Positions 32,919 through 43,636 of a stretch of 64,000 nt of DNA are shown piece after piece. A program made the position numbers and the translations under genes. The notes under the pieces are model-generated. The model made no database searches, was not told the DNA's origin, and saw only the letters and a list, made by a program, of their open reading frames with translations. Source of the DNA: Zasmidium citrigriseum (taxonomy: Eukaryota; Ascomycota; Dothideomycetes; Mycosphaerellales; Mycosphaerellaceae); NCBI GenBank assembly GCA_002786025.1, contig NHNW01000046.1, positions 496,001 through 560,000 of the forward strand, given 5' to 3'. Every line of letters starts with the position of its first letter. The stretch's first letter is position 1.

Positions 32919-33737
32919 TCATGACGCGTCTTCCTCTTCTACTTCCTCTATGTTCTCAGGCGGAAAGTCCCAATCGTTGAGCAGATAAATGCCCTTCGCA
33001 CTTCTTCCCATGCCACCTCCTTTCTTCTCCGTTGTGGCATCCTCAAACAATTCCAACCTTCCCTCTGAATCCCTCGCAAACGTGAAGATTCTGTAATCCG
33101 CATTCTCGAACCTTCGCCGCGTGATGCCCGTTCGAAGAAATCCCGCGTGACTGACGATGGCGATGACCTTCTCCGATCGATTGTACAATGCTTTCAGACA
33201 TGCTTCGCCTCTGGCTTGATTCGCGGTTCGAGTGAAGGCGTATGGGGTATCGTCGGATTTGCTTGGGTAGATCGGGTCGACGTTCTTGAAGTCGAAGTCT
33301 GGGAATTCGGAGGCGATGATGTCGAGGTCGCTGCCGGTATCGCAGGGAGCATTGGAGTTTTCTAATCAAGAAGTCAGCATTTGTTTTAAGACTGCAAGTT
33401 CTTGACATGGGACAGACCTTGCCACATCGCATCGACATCGACGGGGACACCGCTTTTGATTAGCCATTGGAGGCCAATGGATGTAGTTTGAAGTGTTCTT
33501 CGCATTGGACTGGTAACGATCCGCTCGACTCTCCATGCCAGAGGACAGCTGCTTTTCAGATGCCGCTGAAGGTCCTCGCACTGTTGAATCCCGCCGTCCG
33601 TGAGCTTTGGGTCTGGCAGCGCATAGTTCTGTGAAAGTCCATCAGCAATTGTTCATCCTTCATTGGCAATGTTGAAACATATCTGTTCGATTATGCCACG
33701 CCTCAGCATGGCGAATCAAGAGCAAAGTCGGCGGCAT
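32919..33737 (-). CDS. histidine phosphatase (phosphoglycerate-mutase-like) family protein
   Basis: Exons 33737-33683, 33630-33418 and 33361-32919 give 236 aa. The phosphohistidine motif is LLIRHAEAWHN (His10), and the second catalytic His is in AIVSHAGFLRTG. SPMRRTLQTTSIGLQWL is the typical substrate-pocket helix. Intron 2 is an ordinary GT-AG. Intron 1 cannot be spliced in frame with any GT-AG or GC-AG pair. An AT-AC pair (ATATGT...TTTCAC, 52 nt) gives HNRTENYALPDPKLT, as the family expects. If that is wrong, the gene carries a one-base frameshift. Another in-frame ATG lies 33 nt upstream (33770). Substrate unknown; homologues include broad-specificity phosphatases. Confidence 0.8.
33631..33682 (-). 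other. candidate AT-AC intron
   Basis: Fifty-two bases starting ATATGT (a GTATGT donor with G1 changed to A) and ending CAC. Length is 1 mod 3, the only solution that links RHAEAWHNRT to NYALPDP in frame. Confidence 0.55.
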
Positions 33738-34385
33738 CGTTCTGGTATGCGAGCGTAGAACCGGCGGCATGAAAGCGAAGAGAAGTCACTCGGCTATAAC
33801 ATGTCTGCTGAGTCGATGCTTGATGATCGTACATCCATGCGCACCGCGGCCGCCGCGAGCGTGAGAAAAACGATGATCACCCGCTCACCGACACCCACAG
33901 CCACCCAAACGTGCTGTCCCTCAGTGGTGCTCCAGTCACGAAGCTCGATTACGTCAGATCGCTGGCGCGAATGGTGGCTTGTTGAGTTGGCGTGAGAGAT
34001 GGTTGATGTTCACATTGGGGGCTGTACGAAAGGGAGTAGGCACCCATATTCTTTCTTGGGCACTGGGAATGAGGTTTGGCGAAGGTTTCAGGCCGAAGAT
34101 TTGAGCGATGGATGTCAGGAAGGATCCCTGGTCCTGACCACAACAGGGGTCTTGATTGGCTGTCACTGACTTCATGCTAAGACCTTCAGCCTCCATTTGA
34201 CGTACTTTTGGAACATATTTGTTGTTCCTGGTTGATGGAGTTCTGTTGCCCGGAGTGAGTAGTCACATCATTGTGTCGACGCCACCTCCCCAGTTACCCA
34301 CGATGCAAGGACGGCCAATCCTCGAAGGAGCGGCTCAGCTAGCTGTCATGATTACGAGACTGACATATACTACTTGGCAGCGTTG
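33738..34385. other. intergenic, 3' flank of the cluster regulator
   Basis: Nothing coding is supported. It contains the promoter of the histidine-phosphatase gene. Confidence 0.45.
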
Positions 34386-36260
34386 TCAAGTATCTTGCAA
34401 GACGCCTTGCTCAGACCCATCCAACGTCCGCGCGAAGTTTGGAAAGTAGTACTCGCTCAACAGATCATCCAAGGAGATGTCAACAAGATCAAATGCCGCC
34501 TGCTCAGTCGGAGGCGTGGCTCGAAAGACTAGCCTTCGACAATGTGTTGATAAGAGTGTGCTCAATTTGCTGACGGAGTCTGTGTGCGGCCAGATCTTGG
34601 CCAGTGCCTCGACAGGTTTCAGCAGACGCTCAAGTTGGCTGTGCGCGGTATACGTCTTCATGCTCGACTCGCCTCCTGAGCTGGCCGTGACACTTTGAGC
34701 AAAGTGGATCGCAGCAGCGAGGAGTGGTGTGCATGCGTAGTAGTTCAGGCATTGGATTGTATCTTGGGCCAACATCGCTTCGAAGGTGACCAGGATCGTC
34801 GAGACTGCTTCTCCTGCCGCGGACGTAGAGTCTAGATTCGCATGCTTTCGGGCCCGGTGGACCACCAGTATTAGTAGGCTGTGAGTGATACGCAATTGAC
34901 CAGACCAAAAGTCAAGCTCTGATGGTAACTCGCCTGCTAGAAGCACCAGCTGTTGCTCGACGGCAGCCTCCTCTTCGACGAGAGCCATGGATCCAGGTGC
35001 CGCCAGCTGCGTGACTCGCAAGGCGAGAACACACAGGCGTGCGTCGAGAATGCAGAACTCTGGGCATGCAGACCGATCCTCGTTACCATCGCCACAAACG
35101 AAGTCAGCAGGCTCGAGTTCAGGTTGATCGAAATCCTCAGCCCTGATCATTGGTGGACGCCCATACTCAAGCGCAGTGTAGACTTCGAAGCGCAGTGTCG
35201 TCCACCACAGGCGGCGGTAAAGTCTTCGATCGGCGGCAGGCATGAGGGATGCAGACGCGTCAGACAAGTCGCGATGCATGCCGAGGCCAAATGCGATACG
35301 AGTTGCCAATCCAACCCAGTGGTAGGGGCCGTTGCTAACAGAGTCCGAATCTTCCACATGCCAAGTCAGCAACAGAGCCGCTTGCACCAAGATGACCCGA
35401 TCGTTCTCGTGACGCATCTCAAATAATGCCTTTGCCCGTCTGTAGAAGGCCGCAGTCATCTCGGGACGCGAAGCAACCACGGCAGGGTGTTTCGATACAC
35501 GTGCTGCGGCCAAGAGCATGCATTGAAGCAACAGCAATGGTGGAGGAGGATCCGCAGATGCATATTGGCTGTAAAATTCACTCGTGTCGATGATAGGAAG
35601 GCCAGGGTGGATGCAGGTGAAGTATGTATCGATCAAAGCTTTCCGAATGTCGACCGGTGGCAGACTGCTAAGATCTTCGATGGCGGCGGAGGTCAAGTAG
35701 GCACGACTGACTGCACTGGGCTCCCAGGAAAGTCGCGGCCTGATCGGAGGGAAGGGAAAATGGAGAGCACGACTGGACTGTTGCACGAGGCAATTGAGGT
35801 TGGCGACTGTATTTCCAGTGTAGACGATACGTAGAGCCTCCTTGCCGGGTGGTGCTGCGAAGACTTGCCAGTCTTGAGAGCCGATGCCGCGTTCATAGAA
35901 TACCTTCAACGAGTCCGTGGAGGTCAGGGATTGGTCAGATGTCGAGAGCGGGCTTTCATTTTGGAGCAGAATCGGCGTGGTTGTCTGGCAGAGATCAGGA
36001 CTGGCGACTTCTGGTACGGGGGCGGTCACAGGCTGCGTTGAATCGAGCGCCCGTTGGCGGCGTCGGTCTAATCTTGGCCGTTTTGAAATGCTCGCATCAC
36101 TCTGGTCGGCAGCAGCCGTGCAGTTCCATCCATGGCGACGACAAGCGCTGCAAGGCTGTTCCACGATGCCGGGGCCGGCTCGATCACAGCGTATCTTGCG
36201 TTTCTTGCATGGCGCGCAAGCCGTGTTCGATTTTCGTCGAAAATCTCCTTGGATTTGCAT
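34386..36260 (-). CDS. Zn2Cys6 transcription factor of the amide-utilisation cluster
   Basis: A 624-aa intronless regulator. The zinc cluster is C-X2-C-X6-C-X11-C-X2-C-X6-C in ACAPCKKRKIRCDR...EQPCSACRRHGWNC, near residue 15. The long X11 loop resembles the AmdR/Ctf1 branch. The Fungal_trans domain follows (about 220-450): IDTYFTCIHPGLPIIDTSEF, GLGMHRDL, RRLWWTTLRFEVYTALEYGRP. It lies just downstream of the permease in the same orientation and next to amidase and aminotransferase genes, so it is the likely pathway regulator. ATG 36260 was chosen over the in-frame ATG at 36386, whose extension is hydrophobic and unlike the family. Confidence is high for the class, moderate for the role. Confidence 0.88.
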   Translation of the reverse strand: MQIQGDFRRKSNTACAPCKKRKIRCDRAGPGIVEQPCSACRRHGWNCTAAADQSDASISKRPRLDRRRQRALDSTQPVTAPVPEVASPDLCQTTTPILLQNESPLSTSDQSLTSTDSLKVFYERGIGSQDWQVFAAPPGKEALRIVYTGNTVANLNCLVQQSSRALHFPFPPIRPRLSWEPSAVSRAYLTSAAIEDLSSLPPVDIRKALIDTYFTCIHPGLPIIDTSEFYSQYASADPPPPLLLLQCMLLAAARVSKHPAVVASRPEMTAAFYRRAKALFEMRHENDRVILVQAALLLTWHVEDSDSVSNGPYHWVGLATRIAFGLGMHRDLSDASASLMPAADRRLYRRLWWTTLRFEVYTALEYGRPPMIRAEDFDQPELEPADFVCGDGNEDRSACPEFCILDARLCVLALRVTQLAAPGSMALVEEEAAVEQQLVLLAGELPSELDFWSGQLRITHSLLILVVHRARKHANLDSTSAAGEAVSTILVTFEAMLAQDTIQCLNYYACTPLLAAAIHFAQSVTASSGGESSMKTYTAHSQLERLLKPVEALAKIWPHTDSVSKLSTLLSTHCRRLVFRATPPTEQAAFDLVDISLDDLLSEYYFPNFARTLDGSEQGVLQDT

Positions 36261-36359
36261 AGTATCTCGGGCCCTTCGAATGGCACTGAGCTGTGCAACA
36301 GCACTGGCGGGCCCGAGCAACGTAAATACGAATGAGAGTACCAACGCTCGGCGCCCGGC

Positions 36360-36446
36360 AGATAAGAGGTCCAGGATCAGCTTCATGCGATGAAATCCTC
36401 CAGGGCACAGGGCACCCCTCTTCCCCCTCTTCGTCGGTTCTTATCA
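36360..36446. promoter_or_regulatory. two GATA-factor (HGATAR) sites upstream of the regulator
   Basis: AGATAA at 36360-36365 and TTATCA (TGATAA on the minus strand) at 36441-36446, about 100 and 180 bp before the start. They match the AreA/NIT2 consensus; such sites also occur by chance about once per 340 bp. Confidence 0.4.
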
Positions 36447-36681
36447 GCGTTACATTCCGTCTTGCCCGTCCACACAAGCTTCAACAAGCATTTGATCAAG
36501 ACTGTGACAAGTGGCAAGCAGGGATAACGGAGTTCGCCTTCGTCTAATGAACTCAACAACGCGTGCTGACTCCTGAATAATAACTTTGGGAGTCGTCGAC
36601 AACAGTTCATCACCTATCGGTTACCGTCCGCTCATCGAGCCGCCGCTGAATGAGAGTCGACGGTAGGTAGCCGGCATGGGC

Positions 36682-38761
36682 TCAGTAGACATATTCGAAG
36701 AGCGGATTCTGTTTGTCAGTAAGATCCTCGAAGCCTGTCTCAACGCGCCCTTCAAGAACGTCTTTGGCGGCATTGCGAGTCGCAGCCCGCTTCTTGTTGA
36801 TCCACACAACGTACATCTGGAAGAGCACAGCAGTAACAATCATGCCTGCGAAGGTGAAGATGCAGGAGCCAATGCCGAGACCTTTGCACGATCAGCTTTA
36901 TCTCCACGGTATCGAGAAGCTGCGACTTACGATATCGTGGTGGCTTGTTGAAGAATTGAGGGCCAGCAATGCTGCAGGTTATCGTTAGTATCAGTCCTCA
37001 AGGTAGTGTCGTCTTTACGTACTTCGAAGAGCAGAAGCCGGCCATGATAAAGATGTTGGTCACCACTTTCTTCGTGAAACCGGCAGTGTTGGAACCAGCA
37101 AGGGCTAACGATATAGCATACCCCGTTGGCCATGCCGTAAACTAGTTTCGCGGTCAGCAAGGAGATCTCGTGGACTGCAATGGAAATTCAGACCATGTAA
37201 TAGCCGATCAGCAGCCCAGCTTTGTTGGTCAAAGGCAGAACGAAAACGATTATGGATCCGACCAGAGCGATGATGTTCGCTGCTACAATGAGTAGCGACC
37301 GAATGTTCTTGTAGTGAATGCAGATCCAAGTGAAGCTTATCATGACCAGGACCTCGAATCCTCCGTTCGGCATGCCGAGCTGGCACAGTCAGTGACGATC
37401 AAAGGCTGAAGAAGGGGGAATATACTCACCAGTGTCGTCTGCAAAGGCGAGAACCCGAAGTGAGAGATGATCTGACTGCCGAAGGTGGCTATAGAATTGG
37501 CGAGATTGCATTGAAGGGGGTCAGTCATAGTCTGAGCAGTCCTAAGCCAGACAATACTTACCAAAGAAAGCGAACCAAAAGAAGAAGTAGCTCTTCGGAT
37601 CGAGAAGGGCTTCTCGAAGCTGCTCCCACTTGAAAGTCCTGTTGTGGATGCCAGTATTGTTGCCGCGAACCATCTCAACGGCAGCCACCTTCTCCTCTTC
37701 GCTGAGAAACCGTGCACTTCCTTGGGACGCTGGGAGGAAGATGTAGATGACAATCGACCAGATGATCGTAATGGCTCCGATGATGAGATAGATCCATTTC
37801 CACGGTGCAAGACCACCGGCGTGGATGTGGCCTAGTCCATAGGCCATGATACCCCCAATGATGTTGGCCAATCCGTTGGCACTAAACCAAATGCCGACTC
37901 GGAAGGTTTGGTTCTCACGAGGGTAGAACGAGCTGCTGATGAGGATGAAAGCAGGGTTGACACTGGGGCACTTGTTAGCTGTCGGAGTCTCGAGACAAGC
38001 AAGTCAATCTATACCATGCTTCTGCTGCGCCAAGGAAGAATCGAACTGCCATGAACTTCGAGAAGCTGTCGCAGAGGACGCTGAGGAATATGACCACTCC
38101 CCACAGAAATCTGCAATGTATCAGTATGTGGCTAGCAGATCACGTCCCTCAGACACTCACACTGCACCTGAGATCGTCTGAGCAGGTTGGACGAACTGCA
38201 ACAGGCGGGCCACGAAGGGCTGCATAGCAAGATAGCCTTCATGTTGTCAATTGAGGTATGCTATCACTTCGAAACCAGGCATACCAAAGTAGTAGATGCT
38301 ACCCAACCAGGCGAATTGCTGCTCGCTGAGGTGCTGTCAAGATATCAGCGGTCAGGCTCTCGTGTGAGATCTCGTTCTCGACGAACAGCATCTTCCAATA
38401 GCCCAAAGATCGATGCATAGTTCAATGTCACGAGCTCTAGGAAAGCGATCATAGTCGTGATACTGAGATTCTACGTCAGCTTTACTGCTCCTGCCTTGCT
38501 GGCACCAGCTATCACTTACGTTAATATTGGCATTAGATGCAAGTCGATCTTGCGAAGGACTCGACGGCGCAAGGCTGGGTCAAGCACATAGCCGCCTTCA
38601 TCGCCTCGATCTTGGAGAATGCGAAGCCCAAGATCTGCGTCCGCAGGTGCGACCTTGCCAGGCATGTCGCCTGGCAGACTGATATCAGAATTTGGCTTCT
38701 TCTCGTCGAGTTCCGTAGATCGTGACGCCTGTTGAACGTCTTTCTCCTCGTGAGAATCCAT
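36682..38761 (-). CDS. Dal5-like MFS permease (anion:cation symporter family)
   Basis: Eleven exons: 38761-38520, 38462-38387, 38333-38285, 38236-38161, 38110-38015, 37962-37562, 37488-37430, 37379-37194, 37141-37023, 36971-36931, 36881-36682. They add up to 514 aa in frame. Twelve membrane helices are expected. Family motifs are VLRKIDLHLMPIL at the N-terminus, FAWLGSIYYFGYLAMQP, MAVRFFLGAAEA, NQTFRVGIWFSANGLANI, and AGSNTAGFTKKVVTN before the last helices. This is the allantoate/ureidosuccinate/nicotinate transporter family. With amidases and an aminotransferase alongside, an amide, carboxylate or amino-acid derivative is the likely cargo. One donor (GTTCGT, intron 2) is weak but phase-consistent. 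Confidence 0.88.
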
Positions 38762-39555
38762 GTCGACAATTTCGTTGATGATGCGGGAGTTCCTGATTTT
38801 GTTGCCTTTCCCTGGACGCCAATTGGCTTAATACAGGTGATCGAAGGTAAGAGAGACTGCGAAGCGATGTCAGCTGTTCACAAGGACCTCGAAGTAAAGC
38901 GACTATCAAGGGTCGATAGAAGACATGTCATTTGCAGGCAGTATCATCATCCTTCTGGAGCGGCGGTGGCATCCAGTATCTTGCTTGCGCAGCCGAATGC
39001 ATCCCTATCGCCATGTGGATGGCAACGCAGGCTGGCCGAGGGATCGACACCTCAGTTGGAGGGCCGCGTCGCGGAGAGACTGCTGAATCCTCTGCAGCGG
39101 GCCCGATTCTTGACGGAGCCGACGCTCGAAGCCATTGCGTGACATGCCGGACGATGAAAAGATGGACAGATAGATCGAGTCTCTCAGCTTGCTGCCTCGC
39201 AGTGTTCGGATGGGTCGACGTGTTCGACGCGTCGGGTTCGTACTGACGTGCCTGTCAATGCCAGCGTCCACGGCGGACACATCATGCACATGCTCCTGAT
39301 TTTTGTCAATGCTACGGTGCATTGTAATGATGAGCAATACGTGATCGAGCCCAATGATGATGGACGCGATGGTGTGAAGGTTTGAGAAGCAAGTTGGGAT
39401 GGATGGACGAGAAGCGCGTCAAGCATTCAATTCTGAAATATTCGCATGCGTACTAGGAAATACCGCCACGGTATCGCCAGAGACTAGGTCCTCAGCCTTT
39501 GAAACTAGAACAGTCGTTTTGAATGGCATAGAAGATGTCGCTGAGGATATGTCTA
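38762..39555. promoter_or_regulatory. permease promoter with paired HGATAR sites
   Basis: CTATCA (TGATAG on the minus strand) at 38903-38908 and CGATAG at 38914-38919 form a close inverted pair about 150 bp before the permease start. Otherwise no gene; an open plus-strand frame at 38732-39142 runs antisense to exon 1 and is discounted. Confidence 0.5.
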
Positions 39556-41224
39556 TTACTCTGCTCCAGGCCAAACCTCGCCAGGAACCTCATCGTACTC
39601 TAAGACCTCATCCAATGCCTCAGTCAAGATCCTCATTCCCTCACGCATCTCATCATCCGTGATTACCACAGGAGGGCTCATCCGCACTCGATTCTTCATG
39701 ACGATGAGCAAGAGACCCTTCTGCACACATAAAGCTCCGATCTTGCGAGCCGTGACAGGATAGTCTGGATGATTCTCATTCACCCAAAAGCACATATCGG
39801 TTCCGCAACCAACCGCAGCAGTAATAAAGGGGTACTTCCATGCGTCGGCGATTTCTTGAAACCATTTCCCCAGTTTGGCACCTCGAGCTATGTATTCGGG
39901 ATTGTCGATGATGTCGAGGGTTGCATTTGTGGCTGCAATGCCCATGGGGGTGAAGCCGAATGTACATGCGTTCTCAGAGGTACCCACGAGGGACATGCAG
40001 TCTTCAGTGCCTAATACATAGGAGCAAGGGTATATGCCGCCCTGCAGCACCAGTCAGATTTGAAAACGAAACCCGACGGACGTTATACATACAGCTATGC
40101 TTTTCCCCATACAAATCAAGTCGGGTTTGACATCTGCACCCAGGTGCTGAAAGGAGAAGAATTGGCCAGTCTTGCCAGCGCCTTGTCGAACCTCATCCGC
40201 GATGAAAAGAATGTTGTGTTTCTTACAGAGGTCGTAGACAGCTGCTGTTCATTAGCATTGATGTAGCCGCGCTTGGGGATTACGACTTACCCCTGGAGTA
40301 CTCGATTTCGACTGATGTTCTGCAATCACACAAGCGTCAGCCCCAGGGTATGATTGACTAGCTCACTCTTCGACTGACCGCAGACCGCCATGCAGGCACT
40401 CAATGATCACAGCCGCTGTCCTCTCATGATGAGCCTTCAGAAAACGTGCAATCGCGTCGACGTCGCCGTATGTCAGCATCTCTCCCGTATGGGGACACTG
40501 ATTGCTCTGCAGCTTGTTGTTCAGGCCATAACCTACTGTGTATCAGCTTCTCAACCCCTAAAACATGAAAAAATATCTCACCAGCACGCTTTGGAGAAGG
40601 ATTCTGCAGGTTCCATACTCCTGATGTCAATCCGTGAAAACTGTCGCCAACACCGAAGACTAGCATCTCGTCCATAGGAATATGTTTACGAACGTGGCCC
40701 CATTTCCGAGCAATCTTTACGGCTTGATCTGTTGCCTCTGAGCCTGATGTGCCGGCAATGACCTTGTCGTACCCGAAGCGTGTGCATAGTCGCTTGGCAA
40801 GAGGGCCCCAGGTAGCCGTATGTGTTGCAAGATTGGAGAGTGTGACTGTTGATAATTTGAGCGTCCGCATGCTGACGAAGAAGTTTATGGCGTACTCTGC
40901 TGCATTGAATCCGTGACAGCTTTCATAATCTTCTCATTGCACTGGCCAGTATTGACCGCGCTGAACATAGCGATGAAGTCGAGGTATTCTTTGCCATCGA
41001 CATCCTGAATCTTCATCATCAGAATTGAAATCCCCAATTCAACAATGTGTCTTACTCGCCCAAAGCCTTGATCCTTTGCCACGGACAAAGAATGCGGGTA
41101 GAGGTTGGAAGCCGCCTGCGCAATATTTGAGCTCCAAATCGATCAGCTCTTGTGTCTTCTGCGAAATGGTGAGTTTCTGGAGAGTCTTTTGCGTTTGACT
41201 TGTGATCAGGGTGGTGGAAGACAT
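39556..41224 (-). CDS. class III aminotransferase, ornithine-aminotransferase-like
   Basis: Seven exons: 41224-41060, 41004-40896, 40845-40582, 40532-40367, 40319-40291, 40241-40093, 40041-39556. They give 455 aa. The PLP lysine is Lys291 in LICMGKSIAGG. FFVRGKGSRLWDVDGKEYLDF, GTSGSEATDQAVKIARKWG and LFIADEVRQGAGKTGQ follow the ornithine-aminotransferase pattern. Intron 1 must be GC-AG (TGG|GCGAGT); the neighbouring GTAAGA donor breaks the frame. Exon 5 is only 29 nt. The protein transfers an amino group to a keto acid. With amidases beside it, an omega-amino acid freed from an amide is a plausible donor. Ornithine itself or GABA is possible; specificity is not readable. No mitochondrial presequence is obvious. 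Confidence 0.87.
41005..41059 (-). other. GC-AG intron in the aminotransferase gene
   Basis: Donor TGG|GCGAGT, acceptor GATTCAG, 55 nt. Only this pair joins GSRLW to DVDGKEYLDF. It carries the same GCGAGT donor as the Zn2Cys6 gene at 19969. Confidence 0.8.
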
Positions 41225-41485
41225 CGTGATAGTCTTGTCTGATGGACTGTGCCGTGGCTGACAACAATGAGTGCCAACAAGCCGACAACGACCAAATGGC
41301 GGCGACGTCTTTGAGTGCATGAGTGACGGCCCCGAGCGAAATCTGCCACAAACTCGATGAGATGGCTTCGGAGCCGAGATTGGCCGTGTCTTGAGGCAGA
41401 ACGAGAAGAAGTATGGTAGATGCGACTCTCCATCAGTGTGACAATTACTGGGCATATCAAATGTTAGTAGCAGCTTCGCCAGGCT

Positions 41486-43329
41486 CTACGCGGCTGGAGA
41501 TGGATTGAGAATACCATCCACCACTGCCGTGACTTCAATCGTCTCTTCATCCTCAAATGGCCTTCCTACAATCTGCAAGGACATTGGCTGAGCTGTCAAC
41601 ATCTTAGGATCATCTGCAACAATAGTCAGCCGAAAAGTAATTTTACAGTCGATTGATGGTTCATGACTCACATGCATCGTAGACCAGGTTGTCGTACGGG
41701 TTGCTCTGCAAAGGCTGATAAGTGCTGTCCTTCGGATCTTGAAGTTCAGACACCTTGAACTCCTTCCAAGGTATCGTCGCCGCCGGGTAATCACAAATGT
41801 TGAATAGCGACGTATATCCCACATATCCTGGTGTGTCGTGCGGCGAACTAACCACTGCGCTGGAAGGACATAGCATCGCATCGATAGTTCTGCCCGTGGT
41901 CGTCATCGAGCGAGTTGCATTCCACCACTCGGCCATTTGCACCTTGTACTTGCCCATGAGGTTGTTGCACGCAAAGAGCTCCGTGACCGAGAGCATTTTG
42001 GTGTTGAACGCTTTCAAGGCGAAGTCTACGCCAGCCATCATATCCTCGCCGGCCGATGCGAGAACTGCTTTGCCTTCTTCGAAACCTGTCTGAAAGAAGA
42101 GCTTACGTGTGGTGACCAACACTTCCCAGCAGTCGAAGGGCATTGTCACCGGGATCACTAGATGCTTTGTGAGATGCCCATCTCCCAGGATGTAGTAAAG
42201 ACTGTGCTTACCTTCATGGCCACTGCTGACCAGCCTTTGCGCGGCCTCGCGGAGAGCTCGCTGAATCGGCGGCTGGGGCATCACAGCACCGTCAAACTCC
42301 CACAACCCAAAGGCCAGCTTTCCAGCAGGAGGCGAGACTTCCCTCCAAGGAACGTTCGCAATGCCAGGCTCATAGTTGTATTTCGAAGCCGGAGAAGCAT
42401 TGATCAGCCGTGTGAACATCTTCATATCATCCACGCTGTGGCACTGAGGCCCACATGAAACCTTAATAGACAGATTGCCTGGCGCAGGACTCCTTAGACC
42501 CCGTCTGGGCACTCGTTCAGCCGTCGGTTTCATCGAATAGTTGCCATTGTAAGCCGCCGGGACACGGATCGAACCTCCTATATCTGTGCTAGGCGAGAGA
42601 GGGCTTCCGTGCATTGCAACAAGCACTCCATCACCACCGCTGGATCCTCCAGATAGTAGACTTCGATTGAATGGGTTGTGAGTCGTGCCCCAGAGGTTGC
42701 TCTTCGTCTCCAGCATCATGCCAGTCTGTGGCATGGTTGTCTTAGCATGAAATACAGCTCCAGAATCACGTAGATGTTTGACGAGCACTGCATCTTTCTC
42801 CGCGATCTGATCGTACCAGGCGATGAATCCGAATGTGCTTCGGTGGCCTTGACAATCCCACATATCCTTGAGACAAATCGGTAAGCCATGCAAGGGTCCG
42901 ACTGGCTTCCCAGTCTTCGCGAGGTGAGCATCCAAAGCTGCTGCTGTTCGCAGAGCTTCTTCTGGAAAGAACTCCATCAGGCAATTGGTCTGGCCTTTGC
43001 ATCAATACAAGGCTCTGAGTCAGCCGGGGCGGAGAACTCACGAGCTGATGGGCGATGGCTGCACGAGCACAAAACGCCTCAGTGACCTCCACGCTGGTCA
43101 ATTCACCAAGACCAAGTTTGGAGAGCAACTCGGTCGCCGTCTGTTCGGTAATAGCAATTTGTTTTGAAGTGAGCAACCCGCAGGTACTAGGGACATCCAC
43201 CACATTGGCATCATCTGCCAGTTCGAGTTGTGCCGGTGATAATCGCCATTTCTTAGGAATGGCATCTAGCACACCCGCTTGTGCTCGGATGGCAATGTCG
43301 TAAACTGCATTCCCCACGACTGAAGGCAT
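41486..43329 (-). CDS. amidase-signature enzyme, acetamidase-like (copy 1)
   Basis: Four exons (43329-43042, 42989-42212, 42157-41672, 41613-41486) give 559 aa. The Ser-cisSer-Lys triad is Lys137 (PICLKDMW), cis-Ser212 (GGSSGGDG) and nucleophile Ser236 (STDIGGSIR). The 75 and 24 residue spacings equal those of FAAH. The AmdS-type landmark AHQLTNCLMEFFPEEA lies across intron 1, and the C-terminus SLQIVGRPFEDEETI is typical. Intron 2 (42158-42211) is 54 nt and stop-free; it interrupts SSGHE/VIPVTMPFDCWE. It hydrolyses a carboxamide to acid and ammonia in the cytosol. It shares a 307-bp promoter with the divergent second amidase. Confidence 0.9.
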
Positions 43330-43636
43330 TGTCCAAGGCGTCGAGCCAGCACTCAAGTCTAGTAAAACCAGGAAATCTTGTCGAGATTTTGGCTGCAATG
43401 GACCCAATTCTCTGATGTAACATCAAGTTCGAGAGCTCACGGCGCCGAACCCACGTGACTTTTCTTGCTCATCTGGATCTCAAGAGCTCGGCTCCGCTTT
43501 CTCAGTAATAACCTCGATAGGCGAAGATGATAGTGATGGGACCATCCTTGCCGGCGGCCGACAGGCCACTTGCCATAATCCTGCTGGTATTCGATCAGCT
43601 TCGACTGGTCCCTCGTTCCAACAAACCAAGACCAGA
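43330..43636. promoter_or_regulatory. bidirectional amidase promoter
   Basis: Between the two amidase starts. HGATAR sites CGATAG (43515-43520) and TGATAG (43528-43533) lie 7 bp apart. An E-box CACGTG is at 43452-43457, CCAAT at 43404-43408, and a CGG-rich palindrome-like CCGGCGGCCG (43551-43560) could be bound by a Zn2Cys6 regulator. Site functions are inferred from consensus only. Confidence 0.5.

Noticed and set aside
38732..39142. Plus-strand 136-codon frame upstream of the permease
   Set aside because: Starts antisense to the permease's first exon and has no recognisable domain; the region is a promoter.
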